DNA of 64,000 bases from Pelagicoccus mobilis. GTDB lineage: Bacteria > Verrucomicrobiota > Verrucomicrobiia > Opitutales > Opitutaceae. The number at the start of each line of letters is the position of its first letter. The first letter of the stretch is position 1. Position numbers and translations under genes: made by a program. The notes beneath the pieces are model-generated. The model saw only the letters and a program-made list of their open reading frames with translations, did not search any database and was not told the origin of the DNA. The DNA lies in assembly GCF_016595505.1 (NCBI RefSeq), contig NZ_JAENIL010000042.1, forward strand, positions 1 through 64,000, in the 5' to 3' direction. This document shows, piece after piece, positions 36,252 through 45,440 of the stretch.

Positions 36252-37392
36252 AGGTTACGGTTTGTTTGGTGTAGGTTGGGCCAGGGGATGTGATTACGCC
36301 GTCGTCGCTGATGTTGATGGGATCGATGACGAGCATGGGGACGCCGTCTTCGGCGATGCCATGGCAGGAGAGCCAGAGGCGTCCGTCAGGGCCGGTAAAG
36401 ATTTCGTTGTGGCCGACTTGGTTGAAGTATTGGTCGGGGTCGCCGGTGAACTCTAAGCCATTCTTTTCGATCTGGGCCGGATTCTGGGCTCCATAGAAAG
36501 GATTGCTTGGGTGTTTCGTCCATGGGCCGGTGATTTTTGAAGCAGTGGCGTAGCCAATCTCGTATCCGCGGGTCCAGGACGAGTAGAAGAGGAAGTATGT
36601 GTCGTTCTTCTTGACGACGTAAGCTCCCTCAATGCCGATGCTGTCCCAATCGTAGTACTTGGCGACCTTGTCGATGAGGCGGCCGTCGTAGGCGGGGGTC
36701 TTGGCTCGGGTGCCGTCGGCGTTATAGGCGTAGTCGACTTTAGCAGGTTGGATGGCGGAAGTTGGCTCGGTGAGGAGCTCACCTGTGGCGAGATCGATTT
36801 GAGCGAAGCCGATACCGAACTCTTTGCCGCGATTCCAGAAAGCCCAAACCTTGCTGTCGTCATCCTCGAAGAAGGTGAGGTCGTTGCCTTTGGAGAGCGG
36901 GGCGTCCTCGGTTACGATGGTGTAGGGGCCTTCGATGTTATCAGCGACGGCGTATCCAGTATTTTGCCCCACAGCGCCTACGTCGTCGTTACGGGCGTTG
37001 AAGAGAGCATAGTACTTACTGCCGATCTTCTGGATTTCGGGCGCCCAGAAGCGGCGGTAGTACCATTTGTCCTTAGTCCCGCGTTCTACGATGAACTTGC
37101 GGAATTCCCAGTTGAGAAGATCTTTGGAGCGGTAGAGGGCGACTCCCTTGTTTAGCGTCGATTCGTCGTTCTCGTCCTCTTGACGTGGCCAATGCGGATA
37201 GGAGGTGCCGGTCATGTACCACCAGTCGCCGTCGCGAAGGACTTGGCAGTCGCGCAAGCCGTTTTCGTCGATCCCGCTTCGGATCGGGTTTTGGTAAGTG
37301 AAGGAGTTTGGGGCCTGGGTGCTAGGTGTTTGGTTCTGGGAGCAGGCGGTTAAGAGGGTGAGAGCGCCCGTGGCGATTAGGGGTAGTTTCAT
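36247..37392 (-). CDS. GH43-type glycoside hydrolase lipoprotein
   Basis: The 381-residue protein starts with a lipoprotein signal (lipobox L-T-A-C, Cys17) and folds as a five-bladed GH43 propeller. All three catalytic acids are visible: base Asp48 (LRDCQV), helper Asp171 (KGNDLTFF) and acid Glu255 (GIEGAYVV). GH43 enzymes are mostly exo-acting arabinosidases, xylosidases or galactosidases; the target sugar is not clear. The lipobox suggests anchoring in the outer membrane or periplasm. The stop codon lies inside a palindromic repeat. It is followed on the same strand by repeats and preceded by the SSS symporter gene. Confidence 0.88.
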   Translation of the reverse strand: MKLPLIATGALTLLTACSQNQTPSTQAPNSFTYQNPIRSGIDENGLRDCQVLRDGDWWYMTGTSYPHWPRQEDENDESTLNKGVALYRSKDLLNWEFRKFIVERGTKDKWYYRRFWAPEIQKIGSKYYALFNARNDDVGAVGQNTGYAVADNIEGPYTIVTEDAPLSKGNDLTFFEDDDSKVWAFWNRGKEFGIGFAQIDLATGELLTEPTSAIQPAKVDYAYNADGTRAKTPAYDGRLIDKVAKYYDWDSIGIEGAYVVKKNDTYFLFYSSWTRGYEIGYATASKITGPWTKHPSNPFYGAQNPAQIEKNGLEFTGDPDQYFNQVGHNEIFTGPDGRLWLSCHGIAEDGVPMLVIDPINISDDGVITSPGPTYTKQTVTW

Positions 37393-37401
37393 TTGGAAGA
37401 T

Positions 37402-37475
37402 GTAGGGCTGCCGCTTGCGGCATGCCTTGGAGAAATGATCTAGGCTCCGCGGCGTGGCGCGAGCGCCAGCCCTAC
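37402..37475. repeat. 3' palindromic elements, inverted pair (copy 5)
   Basis: Left half 37402-37426 begins GTAGGGC and forms TGCCGC-TT-GCGGCA. Right half 37451-37475 forms TGGCGC-GA-GCGCCA and ends GCCCTAC. Both have the same one-base bulge after the outer GGC. Together they are a divergent pair lying between the GH43 start and the symporter stop. Confidence 0.8.
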
Positions 37476-37520
37476 AGGGTGATTAAGATTAGGAGGAAGA
37501 GGATGAGTAGGATGTAGGTG

Positions 37521-39263
37521 TTACAAGAATACGGAGAAGAAGGCGACCATGGCGAACATGCCGAAGAGGGCGATTGCCCACCAGAGGACGACGGAGTTGT
37601 ACCACTTGTCTCCGAGGCCGCCGCCGAAATCCATTTTCTTGAAGTTGAAAGTAAGGTCGTCTGAAACCTTCTCTGGCGCGGGTGGAGGTGTGATGAGCGC
37701 GGAGACTATGGTCACAACCATGGCCACGACCCAAACCAGCAAACCTTGCATGATGAAGGGTTGGAGAACCTCGGGTAGCATATCCAAACCGAGGAGAATC
37801 TTCATGATGGTGGCGAATAGCAGTGATACTACTGTTGCGAGCATCGCGTCAAAGCCGCTAACACGTCGCCAGAGCGCTCCGAGCAAGAAAGTAGCGGAGA
37901 AGGGGGGAGCGAAGAAGATGTAGAGGATTTGAATGAATTCAAAGAGGTTCCAGCTGCCGCTCTTGAGCATGATCGCGACTCCGATGGAAAGGGCGAGGAT
38001 CACGCAGCCAGCGATACGCCCAACTAGGACTTCTTCTCTTTCCGATGCGTCCTTGCGGATGAACATCTTGTAGAAGTCGATAGTGAAGACGGTCGAGGTG
38101 GAGTTGAGAACCGAACAGACTGTGGATTGTATTGCTCCGAATAGGGCAGCTACGAGTACCCCAACCATGAATACAGGCACGAGTTCCTTGATCATGACGA
38201 CGTAGGTGCTGTTGACGGAGTCGTTGATCTGGTCGAAGTCTTGCGTGAAGAGGAAGTCTGGTTTCATGGCGAAGTAGATCATTCCTGGGATAACCACGAA
38301 GAAGGGGAGAAGGAGCTTAAGGAAACTAGCAAAGACCATACCCATGCGGGCGTGGTACATGTCTTTTGCAGCAAGTACCTTCTGGATCATGTGCTGGTTG
38401 ATGACTGTGTACCAGAGACCGATGTAGAAGAAGCTGAATGCCCAGTGAACCCAAGAGGTGATCTTGTGATTGGCGGGCTGAAGAACTTGGAGTCGGTTGT
38501 AGTGGTCGCCTTCTACAGCTCCTACCATCATGCTGTCGACGTGTTGGTCCATCCAATCGCGAGCCCATTCGACGTTGCCCTTGTTGACTTCGACCATCTG
38601 ATTGAAACCGGCGACCAGGCCATCACCGTCGCCGAGGTGCCAGAAACCGAGGAAGGTTACGCTGAGACCACCGAAGACCATGATCGCGATGGTGACGAGG
38701 TCCATGGAAGCGATTGACTTAAGACCTCCCCAGATCGCCCAGAAGCCGCTGAGAATGGCGATAGCGACGATGGCGAGGTTTTCCTTTCCTTCAAAAAATG
38801 GGATGTACTCAGTGAGGATAAAACTGCCGCCGTAGATGACCGGTCCTAGAAAAGCCACTACGTTGATGATCAAGGTGACCGCGGCGAAGGTGACGCGCAT
38901 CGGGAAGTTGAAACGCTTTTCGAGAAACTCCGGAGCAGTGTAAACCTTGGAGGAAAAGAGGTAGGGAATGAAGAGCCAGATGAGGAAGGTGAATGCGATC
39001 ACCGTACTCCATTCCCCGGTGGCCACGCAGATGCCGTAAATCACCGCCGATCCGATGAGACCGATGAAGTGCTCAGTCGAGATATTGGCGGCGATGTACG
39101 AGCTACCTACGGTGTACCATGGAAGCGAACGCCCCGCTAAGAAGTAGTCGGAGGCGTCCTTGCTCTTCTTGCGTCCCGCTAAATAGCCGATCAGCGATAG
39201 CAGTGCGAAGTAGCCGAAGAAGGCGATATAGTCGAGGAGGTGCAATTCGAAGGTGCTTTCCAT
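37521..39263 (-). CDS. Sodium:solute symporter (SSS family)
   Basis: The 580-residue inner-membrane protein has about 14 membrane segments and the SSS/SGLT pattern: DASDYFLAGRSLPWYTVGSSYIA at the first helices, FIGLIGSAVIYG, and the family-type segment VGRIAGCVILALSIG near residue 410. The family couples sodium entry to uptake of sugars, amino acids or other solutes. Placement beside GH43 and an unsecreted GH27 suggests that it imports a mono- or short oligosaccharide released by the secreted enzymes. The GH27 gene is upstream on the same strand after 82 bp, and a palindromic repeat lies in that gap. Confidence 0.93.
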   Translation of the reverse strand: MESTFELHLLDYIAFFGYFALLSLIGYLAGRKKSKDASDYFLAGRSLPWYTVGSSYIAANISTEHFIGLIGSAVIYGICVATGEWSTVIAFTFLIWLFIPYLFSSKVYTAPEFLEKRFNFPMRVTFAAVTLIINVVAFLGPVIYGGSFILTEYIPFFEGKENLAIVAIAILSGFWAIWGGLKSIASMDLVTIAIMVFGGLSVTFLGFWHLGDGDGLVAGFNQMVEVNKGNVEWARDWMDQHVDSMMVGAVEGDHYNRLQVLQPANHKITSWVHWAFSFFYIGLWYTVINQHMIQKVLAAKDMYHARMGMVFASFLKLLLPFFVVIPGMIYFAMKPDFLFTQDFDQINDSVNSTYVVMIKELVPVFMVGVLVAALFGAIQSTVCSVLNSTSTVFTIDFYKMFIRKDASEREEVLVGRIAGCVILALSIGVAIMLKSGSWNLFEFIQILYIFFAPPFSATFLLGALWRRVSGFDAMLATVVSLLFATIMKILLGLDMLPEVLQPFIMQGLLVWVVAMVVTIVSALITPPPAPEKVSDDLTFNFKKMDFGGGLGDKWYNSVVLWWAIALFGMFAMVAFFSVFL

Positions 39264-39317
39264 GGGGATGTGTTTTTGTTCGGGGGAAGTTGTTTAGAAG
39301 GATGCGTTGATACGCGA

Positions 39318-39344
39318 TGGCCGCTGGGGACAGCGGCCGCTACC
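39318..39344 (-). repeat. 3' palindromic element, copy 6
   Basis: Same sequence as copy 3: arms GGCCGCTG/CAGCGGCC, loop GGGA, ending GCTACC. It finishes one base before the TAA stop of the GH27 gene. Confidence 0.85.
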
Positions 39345-39345
39345 T

Positions 39346-40668
39346 TTAGTGTTTGGGCTTGCGTACGCGGTAGAGAGCGGAGCTGTGTGGTGGGAGCTCG
39401 ATGCTGTAGTTCTTTTCGAATACACCGATGTCCTTCTGCGCCCAGAGGTCGCGGAACTCGAGGTAGTTGCCGAGGCCGATTTGGGAGAACGTGATTGGGA
39501 CGGTATCGTTTTCGTCGGCTAGATTGAAGAGGGCGAGGTAGTATTCGCCTTCTTCCGGAGCTTCGGAAATCCATGCCACCAAGGTTTGGTGACGGTAGAG
39601 CTGACGTGGCTTCGATCCGGCTTGGTTGACCGCGATGACTTCTGGATTGGTGAGAAGCGAGAGGGTGGCTTCGTCCAGTGTTGGCACATCGCCACCGAGC
39701 ATCAACGGAGAGCGGAAGATGGACCAGAGCGTGATCATGGTCTTCTGCTCGTCGAAAGTGAAGAGCGAGTCACGTGGGTCGCCTTCAGGACCGCAAAGGG
39801 CGATGCGTCCCATCGGGAGCATGTCGGCGTCGGGCCAGTAGCCTTCGGCTCCGCAGTTGGTCCACGCGTTGCAGAGGTAGAACATCTCGTAGAGCTTCTT
39901 CCACTGATCCCAGAAGTCGGCGGACATGCGCCAGAGGTTGGCGTGGTCGCGAAGGTGTTCGGCTTGGTTAACCGGGGCAGGTCCCGGAGAGAGGCTGAGA
40001 ACCATTGGACGTCCGCATTTAGCGATCGCAGCGTGGATGGCCTCGATCTCGGACTTGTGGTAAGGACCTGGGTAGTCGGTCAGGATGTCGTCGGCCTTGA
40101 TGTAGTCCACGCCCCATTCGGCGTAGAGCTCGAAGAGAGAGTCGTAGTAGGCTTGAGCTCCGTCCTTGCTGTGGTCGACACCAAACATGTGGTTGAGCCA
40201 CGTGCACTTGCTGTCGGTGTCGGCGATATCCCCTGCCGTAGCATTGCTGCCCTTGATCGGGAGATTAGCGTCAACCGCTTGGCGAGGAATGCCGCGCATG
40301 ATGTGGAGGCCGAACTTGAGTCCCTTCGAGTGCGTGTAATCGGCGAGCTCTCTGAGGCCGACACCGTTCGCCGCACCTGGGAAACGTTCTACCGACGGAA
40401 GAAGGCGTCCGTACTCGTCGCAGGCGAGGGCCGGAGTGTATCCAGCTTCTTGATTCGGGTTTGCAACCGGGCCCGGGTCTGGGTGAGACCAGCAGAAATC
40501 GAGTACAACGTACTCCCAACCGAGGGGAGCGAGCTTTTCGGCGAAGGCGTCGACGTTTTCTTTGAATTGCTTTTCAGTTACGGAAGAACCGTAGCAAATG
40601 AAGCTGTTCCAGCCGAGGGGCGGTGTTTTTGCCCAGGCGTGATGGGGGAGCGATTGGGAGTTAGTCAT
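39346..40668 (-). CDS. GH27 alpha-galactosidase, cytoplasmic
   Basis: The 440-residue protein is a GH27 (alpha/beta)8-barrel with a C-terminal beta domain. PPLGWNSF at the N-terminus, WEYVVLDFCW, nucleophile Asp193 in YIKADDI and acid/base Asp251 in WRMSADFWDQW follow the family. GH27 enzymes remove terminal alpha-galactose (some act on alpha-N-acetylgalactosamine or beta-L-arabinose). There is no signal peptide, so the enzyme should work in the cytoplasm on imported oligosaccharides, in line with the SSS symporter next to it. A 28-bp gap separates it from the sulfatase gene on the same strand. Confidence 0.9.
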   Translation of the reverse strand: MTNSQSLPHHAWAKTPPLGWNSFICYGSSVTEKQFKENVDAFAEKLAPLGWEYVVLDFCWSHPDPGPVANPNQEAGYTPALACDEYGRLLPSVERFPGAANGVGLRELADYTHSKGLKFGLHIMRGIPRQAVDANLPIKGSNATAGDIADTDSKCTWLNHMFGVDHSKDGAQAYYDSLFELYAEWGVDYIKADDILTDYPGPYHKSEIEAIHAAIAKCGRPMVLSLSPGPAPVNQAEHLRDHANLWRMSADFWDQWKKLYEMFYLCNAWTNCGAEGYWPDADMLPMGRIALCGPEGDPRDSLFTFDEQKTMITLWSIFRSPLMLGGDVPTLDEATLSLLTNPEVIAVNQAGSKPRQLYRHQTLVAWISEAPEEGEYYLALFNLADENDTVPITFSQIGLGNYLEFRDLWAQKDIGVFEKNYSIELPPHSSALYRVRKPKH

Positions 40669-40696
40669 TGGGAATGGTGATATAGATTAGCGGTAT

Positions 40697-42118
40697 TTAG
40701 CCCTTGCGTCCGCCGAGACTGGTTTCCCATTTTTCCGGAATCCACTTTTGGAAGCGGGCCTTGATGGGCTTGAACTCGGGGTTGGAGGCTAGATTTTGAA
40801 ATTCGTGCGGATCTTTGGAACGATCGTAGAGTTCCTCGGTGCCGTCGTCGTATTGAATGTAGCGATACTTGCCGTCTGAGGCGGAGAAGTAGTTTTCTTC
40901 AAACACGGTGATGGCAGGGCGTTTCCACTTGGACTTTGGTTTTTCGAGGGCCTTACGCATGGAGATTCCGTCCAGTTCTTGAGGGGGTGAAGGGAGCTGG
41001 CAGTAGTCGACGAGAGTGGGATAGAGGTCGATCAGACCGACGGTAGCGTTTGAAACCGAACCTCCGTTCTTTTGACCAGGGAGGCGGACGGCGAAGGGAA
41101 TGCGAGCGGAAGCGCTCCAGAGAGTCGACTTTTCGAAATGCTCTTTCTCTCCCACATGGTATCCATTGTCGGATACAAAAATGACGATCGTATTTTCAGC
41201 GTAGTCGCTTTCATCGAGAGCAGTGAGAAGTCGCCCGGTTGTTTCGTCAGCGTAGCTGGTGCAGGCGGCGTAGCCCCAGAGAATGTCTCGCCACTCTTCG
41301 AGATTGGCCTCGCCCGATGCTTCCCAGCGTTGTCCCCAGATACGGGCGATTTCGACGCCTTTTTCTGGAACGTCAGCGAGGTCTCCGCTTTGAAAGCTGG
41401 CTGGAGGGAAGGGGAGTTCCTCGCGATCGTAGAGATCGAAGAAACGCTGCGGCGCGGTGAAAGGTGTGTGCGGTCTCCAGAGTCCCAATACCAGAAAGAA
41501 GGGATCCTCATGCTCTTCTTCCAAGAAAGCGATAGCGTCGTCGGTGTTGCGAGTATCGGGAAAGTCGTTGTCAGGCCCATCCCACGCTCCCGCTCCCCAC
41601 CACTTGGTTTGGATTTGGTCCTCCTCTTTTAAGAAAGGTCCGAAGCCTCCAGCTTTCGGTTCGTTGTCAAAGGCTAGCTTCTTGCGTTCGGGGGAGATGG
41701 GGGAATGAAAGACTTTGCCGCCGGCCCAGACCTGGTAGCCGGCGCGTTTAAATGTTTCTGGGAGCGACTCGATGTCTTCCATGACTGGCTTTTCCCAAGG
41801 ATCGCAGCCGTTCAGATAGGCTCCGGTTGTATAGGGATAGAGTCCGCTGAAAAAAGAGGCACGCGAGGGAACGCAGGCGGGAGCGTTGCAGACCGCATTT
41901 GGAAAGGTGACCGCTGTTTCTCGGAAACGATCGAGATGGGGCGTCTTAAATCCAGGTTGCTCGTGCAGGAAGCCGTAGTGGTTCATGTCGTCCACGATGA
42001 CGAAGACCACGTTTGGTCTTTGCCCAGCTTCGCTCGCCATCTGCTCGGAAGGGGAAAATGCAAAGGTAACGAGTACTAACAAAAATGAAAGTGCCGGTCG
42101 TGTGAAGCGGGGAAGCAT
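40697..42118 (-). CDS. S1 sulfatase A (iduronate-2-sulfatase-like)
   Basis: The 473-residue secreted protein has a signal peptide and the type I sulfatase fold. Metal-binding Asp residues sit in FVIVDDMNHY, and the formylglycine site is C-V-P-S-R at Cys82, followed by SFFSGLYPYTTG. A late FVSDNGYHVGEKEHFEKSTLW block is the second active-site segment. It resembles iduronate-2-sulfatase-type polysaccharide sulfatases in the S1 family; the sulfated sugar is unknown. Cys82 must be matured by a formylglycine-generating enzyme or anSME, neither seen here. The gene is divergent from sulfatase B and leads toward GH27, the symporter and GH43. Confidence 0.93.
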   Translation of the reverse strand: MLPRFTRPALSFLLVLVTFAFSPSEQMASEAGQRPNVVFVIVDDMNHYGFLHEQPGFKTPHLDRFRETAVTFPNAVCNAPACVPSRASFFSGLYPYTTGAYLNGCDPWEKPVMEDIESLPETFKRAGYQVWAGGKVFHSPISPERKKLAFDNEPKAGGFGPFLKEEDQIQTKWWGAGAWDGPDNDFPDTRNTDDAIAFLEEEHEDPFFLVLGLWRPHTPFTAPQRFFDLYDREELPFPPASFQSGDLADVPEKGVEIARIWGQRWEASGEANLEEWRDILWGYAACTSYADETTGRLLTALDESDYAENTIVIFVSDNGYHVGEKEHFEKSTLWSASARIPFAVRLPGQKNGGSVSNATVGLIDLYPTLVDYCQLPSPPQELDGISMRKALEKPKSKWKRPAITVFEENYFSASDGKYRYIQYDDGTEELYDRSKDPHEFQNLASNPEFKPIKARFQKWIPEKWETSLGGRKG

Positions 42119-42306
42119 GGCGATTTACTTAGAGTATGGGGTAAAATGAGGTAAGCCGCAGTCTTCTTAACAGTTCAATAGAACCCAGTAGAGACAACGA
42201 TTTTCGGTTAGTGTAGGGAATTTGAGTGTAAAAGCTTCCAAAATCAAAATCAAAAGATATAAAACACTGCAAAAATGAAACTAAAAGGCGTGTTTTCTTG
42301 ATAAGT

Positions 42307-43989
42307 ATGAGAAACTCAACCCCCCGACCTCTTACGAACTCCCTATTCGCTTTCGCAAAAACGGCTCTCAAACGAGTGTGGCCGTTGGGGACATCGGCCG
42401 CTATTTTGGTATTCGCATGCGGCGTTACTTCCCTCGAAGCTGAGAGTACGGCTTCAAGCGATGCGCCCAACATTGTGGTAATATCTATCGAGGACTGGTC
42501 GGCTTTCGCGATCGGCGCCTATGGCAATGAGATCGTCAAAACTCCCAACGTGGATCGCTTTGCGGAAACGGGGGTGACCTTCACCCGAGCGTATTGCCAA
42601 GGGCCGGTGTGTAACCCATCGAGAGCCTCGTTTGTAACCGGCCTGCGCCCTGACTCGACTCGAGTTTACGGGAATGGTGATGCGATGGACAAGGTGATCC
42701 CGGAAGGCGCACCGAACATGTCGGAGATCCTGGCTCAGAAAGACGGCGCTTATTTGGCGACTACTGGAAAGATCGTACACAAGTGGGGCGAGGCAGCTCG
42801 CTTTGCCCGTGGTTACGATTTTCTCGAGTATTCACATCCTTATGACGTTCCGGAAGGCTTCGAAGGCGAAATTCGTTTTATGGCTTGGGAAGAAGGGGGA
42901 CCTCGTGAACCGGAGGATGAAGCCTACTACTTGGCCGACCGCGAAATGGCTCGGCGTTTGCGGGAAGCCCGTGAAGAGCGGGACGCGAAGATTGCCGCGG
43001 GCGCAGAAGATAGCTGGCCTTTGCGGAAACCGTTCCAGCAGTTGCACGCTGAGCAGTTGGGTGACTCCGGATTGTCCGCTGAGTTGATGGAGGATGGGCG
43101 CATTGCCAGGAGTGCTGCCGGATTATTGGAGGAACTCGCTCAGCGTGATGAAGGACCTTTTTTCTTGTCGCTCGGTTTTTATGCGACTCACACACCACTG
43201 CTCGCTCCAAAGGAGTATGTTGATATGTATGATCCTGAAGACATGGAGCTGAGTTCGGCGAGTGTTGATCAAGATGTGAACGTGCCAAGCGTGGCGCGAC
43301 GCAATGGTCGTAACTACGACTTATTCAATGGATTCTACCCAGAGTTTGCGCCGAACCCGGATCGCGAGCGCAAGGCCATCGCTTCCTATTATGCCTGTGC
43401 CAGTTTTGTGGATGCGCAGATCGGAATCGTGTTGGATGCGATCGAGGCCAACGGTTTGGCCGACAATACGATTGTAGTGCTTTTCTCTGACCACGGATTC
43501 CAGCTCGGTGAGCATGGGATGTGGAGCAAGTTCTCGCTCTTCGAGCAATCCACTCGTGTACCGCTCATCGTTCGTGATCCGCGTGCCAAGGCGAATGGTC
43601 AACGCTGCGATGAGATTGTGGAACTCGTCGATGTGCTGCCGACGCTCTGTGACTTTTGGGGACTGGAGAAAAGTCCTCTGTTTGAGGGCGTGAGTTTCGC
43701 ACCGCTTCTGGATGATCCGGAGCAAGAGTGGAAAGAAGCGGCGTTTTCGATGATCCCGATCGGCGGATTGGGTCGTGGGGTTCGCACCAAGGATTTCCGC
43801 TATTCCGAGTGGCGTAAGGACAAGTCACACCCTGCCGAAGGAACCGAAGCTGTAGCCCGCGAATTCTATGATCTTACTGTGGACCCGCTCGAGCAGGTAA
43901 ATCGAATCGATGACCCGCTTTACCAAGAGCAGATACGTTATCTGGAGCGGATGCTACGTGAAGGGTATCGGGAAGCGGAACCGAAGTGA
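42307..43989 (+). CDS. S1 sulfatase B with a palindromic element in its signal peptide
   Basis: The 560-residue protein is a secreted type I sulfatase. Formylglycine Cys102 lies in C-N-P-S-R, and the second active-site block is LFSDHGFQLGEHGMWSKFSL. The ATG at 42307 is preferred to a TTG at 42298. Codons 25-32 (W-P-L-G-T-S-A-A) are a diverged copy of the palindromic repeat of the region (42379-42403), making up part of the hydrophobic core of the signal peptide (about residues 24-42). It is divergent from sulfatase A and is the only plus-strand sulfatase of the cluster. Substrate is unknown. Confidence 0.92.
   Translation: MRNSTPRPLTNSLFAFAKTALKRVWPLGTSAAILVFACGVTSLEAESTASSDAPNIVVISIEDWSAFAIGAYGNEIVKTPNVDRFAETGVTFTRAYCQGPVCNPSRASFVTGLRPDSTRVYGNGDAMDKVIPEGAPNMSEILAQKDGAYLATTGKIVHKWGEAARFARGYDFLEYSHPYDVPEGFEGEIRFMAWEEGGPREPEDEAYYLADREMARRLREAREERDAKIAAGAEDSWPLRKPFQQLHAEQLGDSGLSAELMEDGRIARSAAGLLEELAQRDEGPFFLSLGFYATHTPLLAPKEYVDMYDPEDMELSSASVDQDVNVPSVARRNGRNYDLFNGFYPEFAPNPDRERKAIASYYACASFVDAQIGIVLDAIEANGLADNTIVVLFSDHGFQLGEHGMWSKFSLFEQSTRVPLIVRDPRAKANGQRCDEIVELVDVLPTLCDFWGLEKSPLFEGVSFAPLLDDPEQEWKEAAFSMIPIGGLGRGVRTKDFRYSEWRKDKSHPAEGTEAVAREFYDLTVDPLEQVNRIDDPLYQEQIRYLERMLREGYREAEPK
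42379..42403 (-). repeat. 3' palindromic element, copy 7, inside a coding region
   Basis: Matches copies 3 and 6 over 25 bp with two changes (C to T in the left arm, G to T in the right arm), which break one pair of the stem. It is in frame with the sulfatase B gene and is translated within its signal peptide. Confidence 0.8.
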
Positions 43990-44010
43990 GTAGTTGGTGG
44001 TACAGCCGCG

Positions 44011-44035
44011 CCGCGGGTGTACTGGTCGCCCGCGG
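44011..44035. repeat. Hairpin after sulfatase B, possible relative of the palindromic family
   Basis: CCGCGGG and CCCGCGG arms enclose 11 bases and are followed by TACC. It lies 22 bp after the sulfatase B stop and could be a terminator. The TACC end recalls the 3' elements, but the rest differs. Confidence 0.45.
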
Positions 44036-44099
44036 TACCGAGCGTAGCGACAAAGCGCAGCGCTCACGGCCGACCCACCTTGATTAAGGTAGCAACGGA

Positions 44100-45437
44100 G
44101 TGTTGCCCTCCTTTCTTATGAAGCAATATTCTCAATTTAGATTTGGAAGTCGAGGGGTCGTGAGGGCCTTGATCCTTGTCGGATTATTGTGGATACAATC
44201 TGCAGCTGCGACCGAGGTGGTGGAAAAGAACGCGAGCTTGGGCAATGTTCAGATTGAGGAGCTGCACTCGGTGCATGATCGGGAGGAGATGAGCAAGTAT
44301 GAGCGTTTGTGTCGTTCTGCTGAGAAGGCCGTCGAGTCTGGAGATCATGCCAAGGCCTTTCGTATCTTGAATGAAGCTCGTCAGCTTGAGCCTAGATCGG
44401 TGGACGCTTACTTAATCTATACGCGCCTACACTTGGCGAGAGAGGAGTATTCGTCAGCAGAGAAGGCCGCCAAGTTCGCAATCGAGGTTGCACCCATGAG
44501 TGCTATCGCTTGGTACCAGCATTCGCGTGTTCAGTATTTGAAAGGAGAGTTTGGAATCGCCCAAGAGGCGGCTCAAAACGCGACTAAGTACATGACGAAA
44601 CCAAGCTGGGAGTTTTATCACTGGCTTGGGGCGATCCTACAAGATGGAGGAAAGCTGGCCGCGGCGGAGTTGCGGTATTCGCAGGCGCAGGAGATGCTCG
44701 AGTCTGATTTGAAAAACCTCGGAACGGGAATACGCATCGAAGAGAGTAAGCAGATTGTTACTGGCATGGATCGGGATACCGAACTTGTCACTTTAAGTGG
44801 CGGGGAGGTTGTCGAGCGTGAGGTGATTCGCTTGGAAAAGGAGTACAAGGAAGCTCCCGAACAGTGGCACCAGATGGAGAGTCGTTTAAGTGAGCGCTTG
44901 AGCGATGTTAGTTTTGATCGCTATCGCGTGCTCGTGGAAATGGGACAGATGGAAACGGCTCAAAAGCTGGTCCCGATGATATTCGGCGGGGGAGAACGCA
45001 ACACGTCCGCTATGCTAAAATACTTCGAGGGTGAGTTCAGTGGTGCGCTTAAAAGCTTTAACGCGACCAAGGGGTTCTTCGATGAGGCTGAGGATTCGAC
45101 GCTGGCTGCTTATCTCGTTTGCCTCGCTATGGTTGGCGAGAGCAAGTCGATCGAGCGCGTGCAGAAGAAACTCTCTCGGGAGGTTTCGAAACGAGAGTCG
45201 CCTATGTTGCAGGAACTTCTCTTCCACCTGAAGAAGGCGGTTCCTAATCTGAAGTCTATCAAAGCGTCGAGAGGGCGTGGTGATGAAACGGGGGCAGCAT
45301 CCGTGCACTTGGCGCTCTTCCATATTGGACAAGGCTATCCTGAGCTTGCTCAACCTTTGTTGGAGGCTGCCTTGTCTGGGGACGCTTTGAGCGGTTTCGA
45401 GCTGAAGGTGGCAACGGTGCTTGCTACGGGGACTTGA
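44100..45437 (+). CDS. Secreted TPR protein
   Basis: The 445-residue protein has a signal peptide (hydrophobic stretch ALILVGLLWIQSAAA) and TPR units at about residues 60-200, with more degenerate ones after 300. No catalytic motif was found; such proteins usually hold complexes together. The first codon is GTG at 44100, with AAGG 9 bp before it; the ATG at 44118 is an alternative. It sits among sulfatases but faces rightward, convergent with sulfatase C, and ends at a paired palindromic repeat. A role in the polysaccharide system is possible by location only. Confidence 0.7.
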   Translation: MLPSFLMKQYSQFRFGSRGVVRALILVGLLWIQSAAATEVVEKNASLGNVQIEELHSVHDREEMSKYERLCRSAEKAVESGDHAKAFRILNEARQLEPRSVDAYLIYTRLHLAREEYSSAEKAAKFAIEVAPMSAIAWYQHSRVQYLKGEFGIAQEAAQNATKYMTKPSWEFYHWLGAILQDGGKLAAAELRYSQAQEMLESDLKNLGTGIRIEESKQIVTGMDRDTELVTLSGGEVVEREVIRLEKEYKEAPEQWHQMESRLSERLSDVSFDRYRVLVEMGQMETAQKLVPMIFGGGERNTSAMLKYFEGEFSGALKSFNATKGFFDEAEDSTLAAYLVCLAMVGESKSIERVQKKLSREVSKRESPMLQELLFHLKKAVPNLKSIKASRGRGDETGAASVHLALFHIGQGYPELAQPLLEAALSGDALSGFELKVATVLATGT

Positions 45438-45440
45438 AGA

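Noticed and set aside
39586-40680. 364-codon open frame opposite the GH27 gene
   Set aside because: Antisense shadow of a well-supported GH27 enzyme, without any domain.
44011-44090. GC-rich block after sulfatase B as a mobile element
   Set aside because: It has one good hairpin, but no target duplication, inverted ends or transposase frame were seen.
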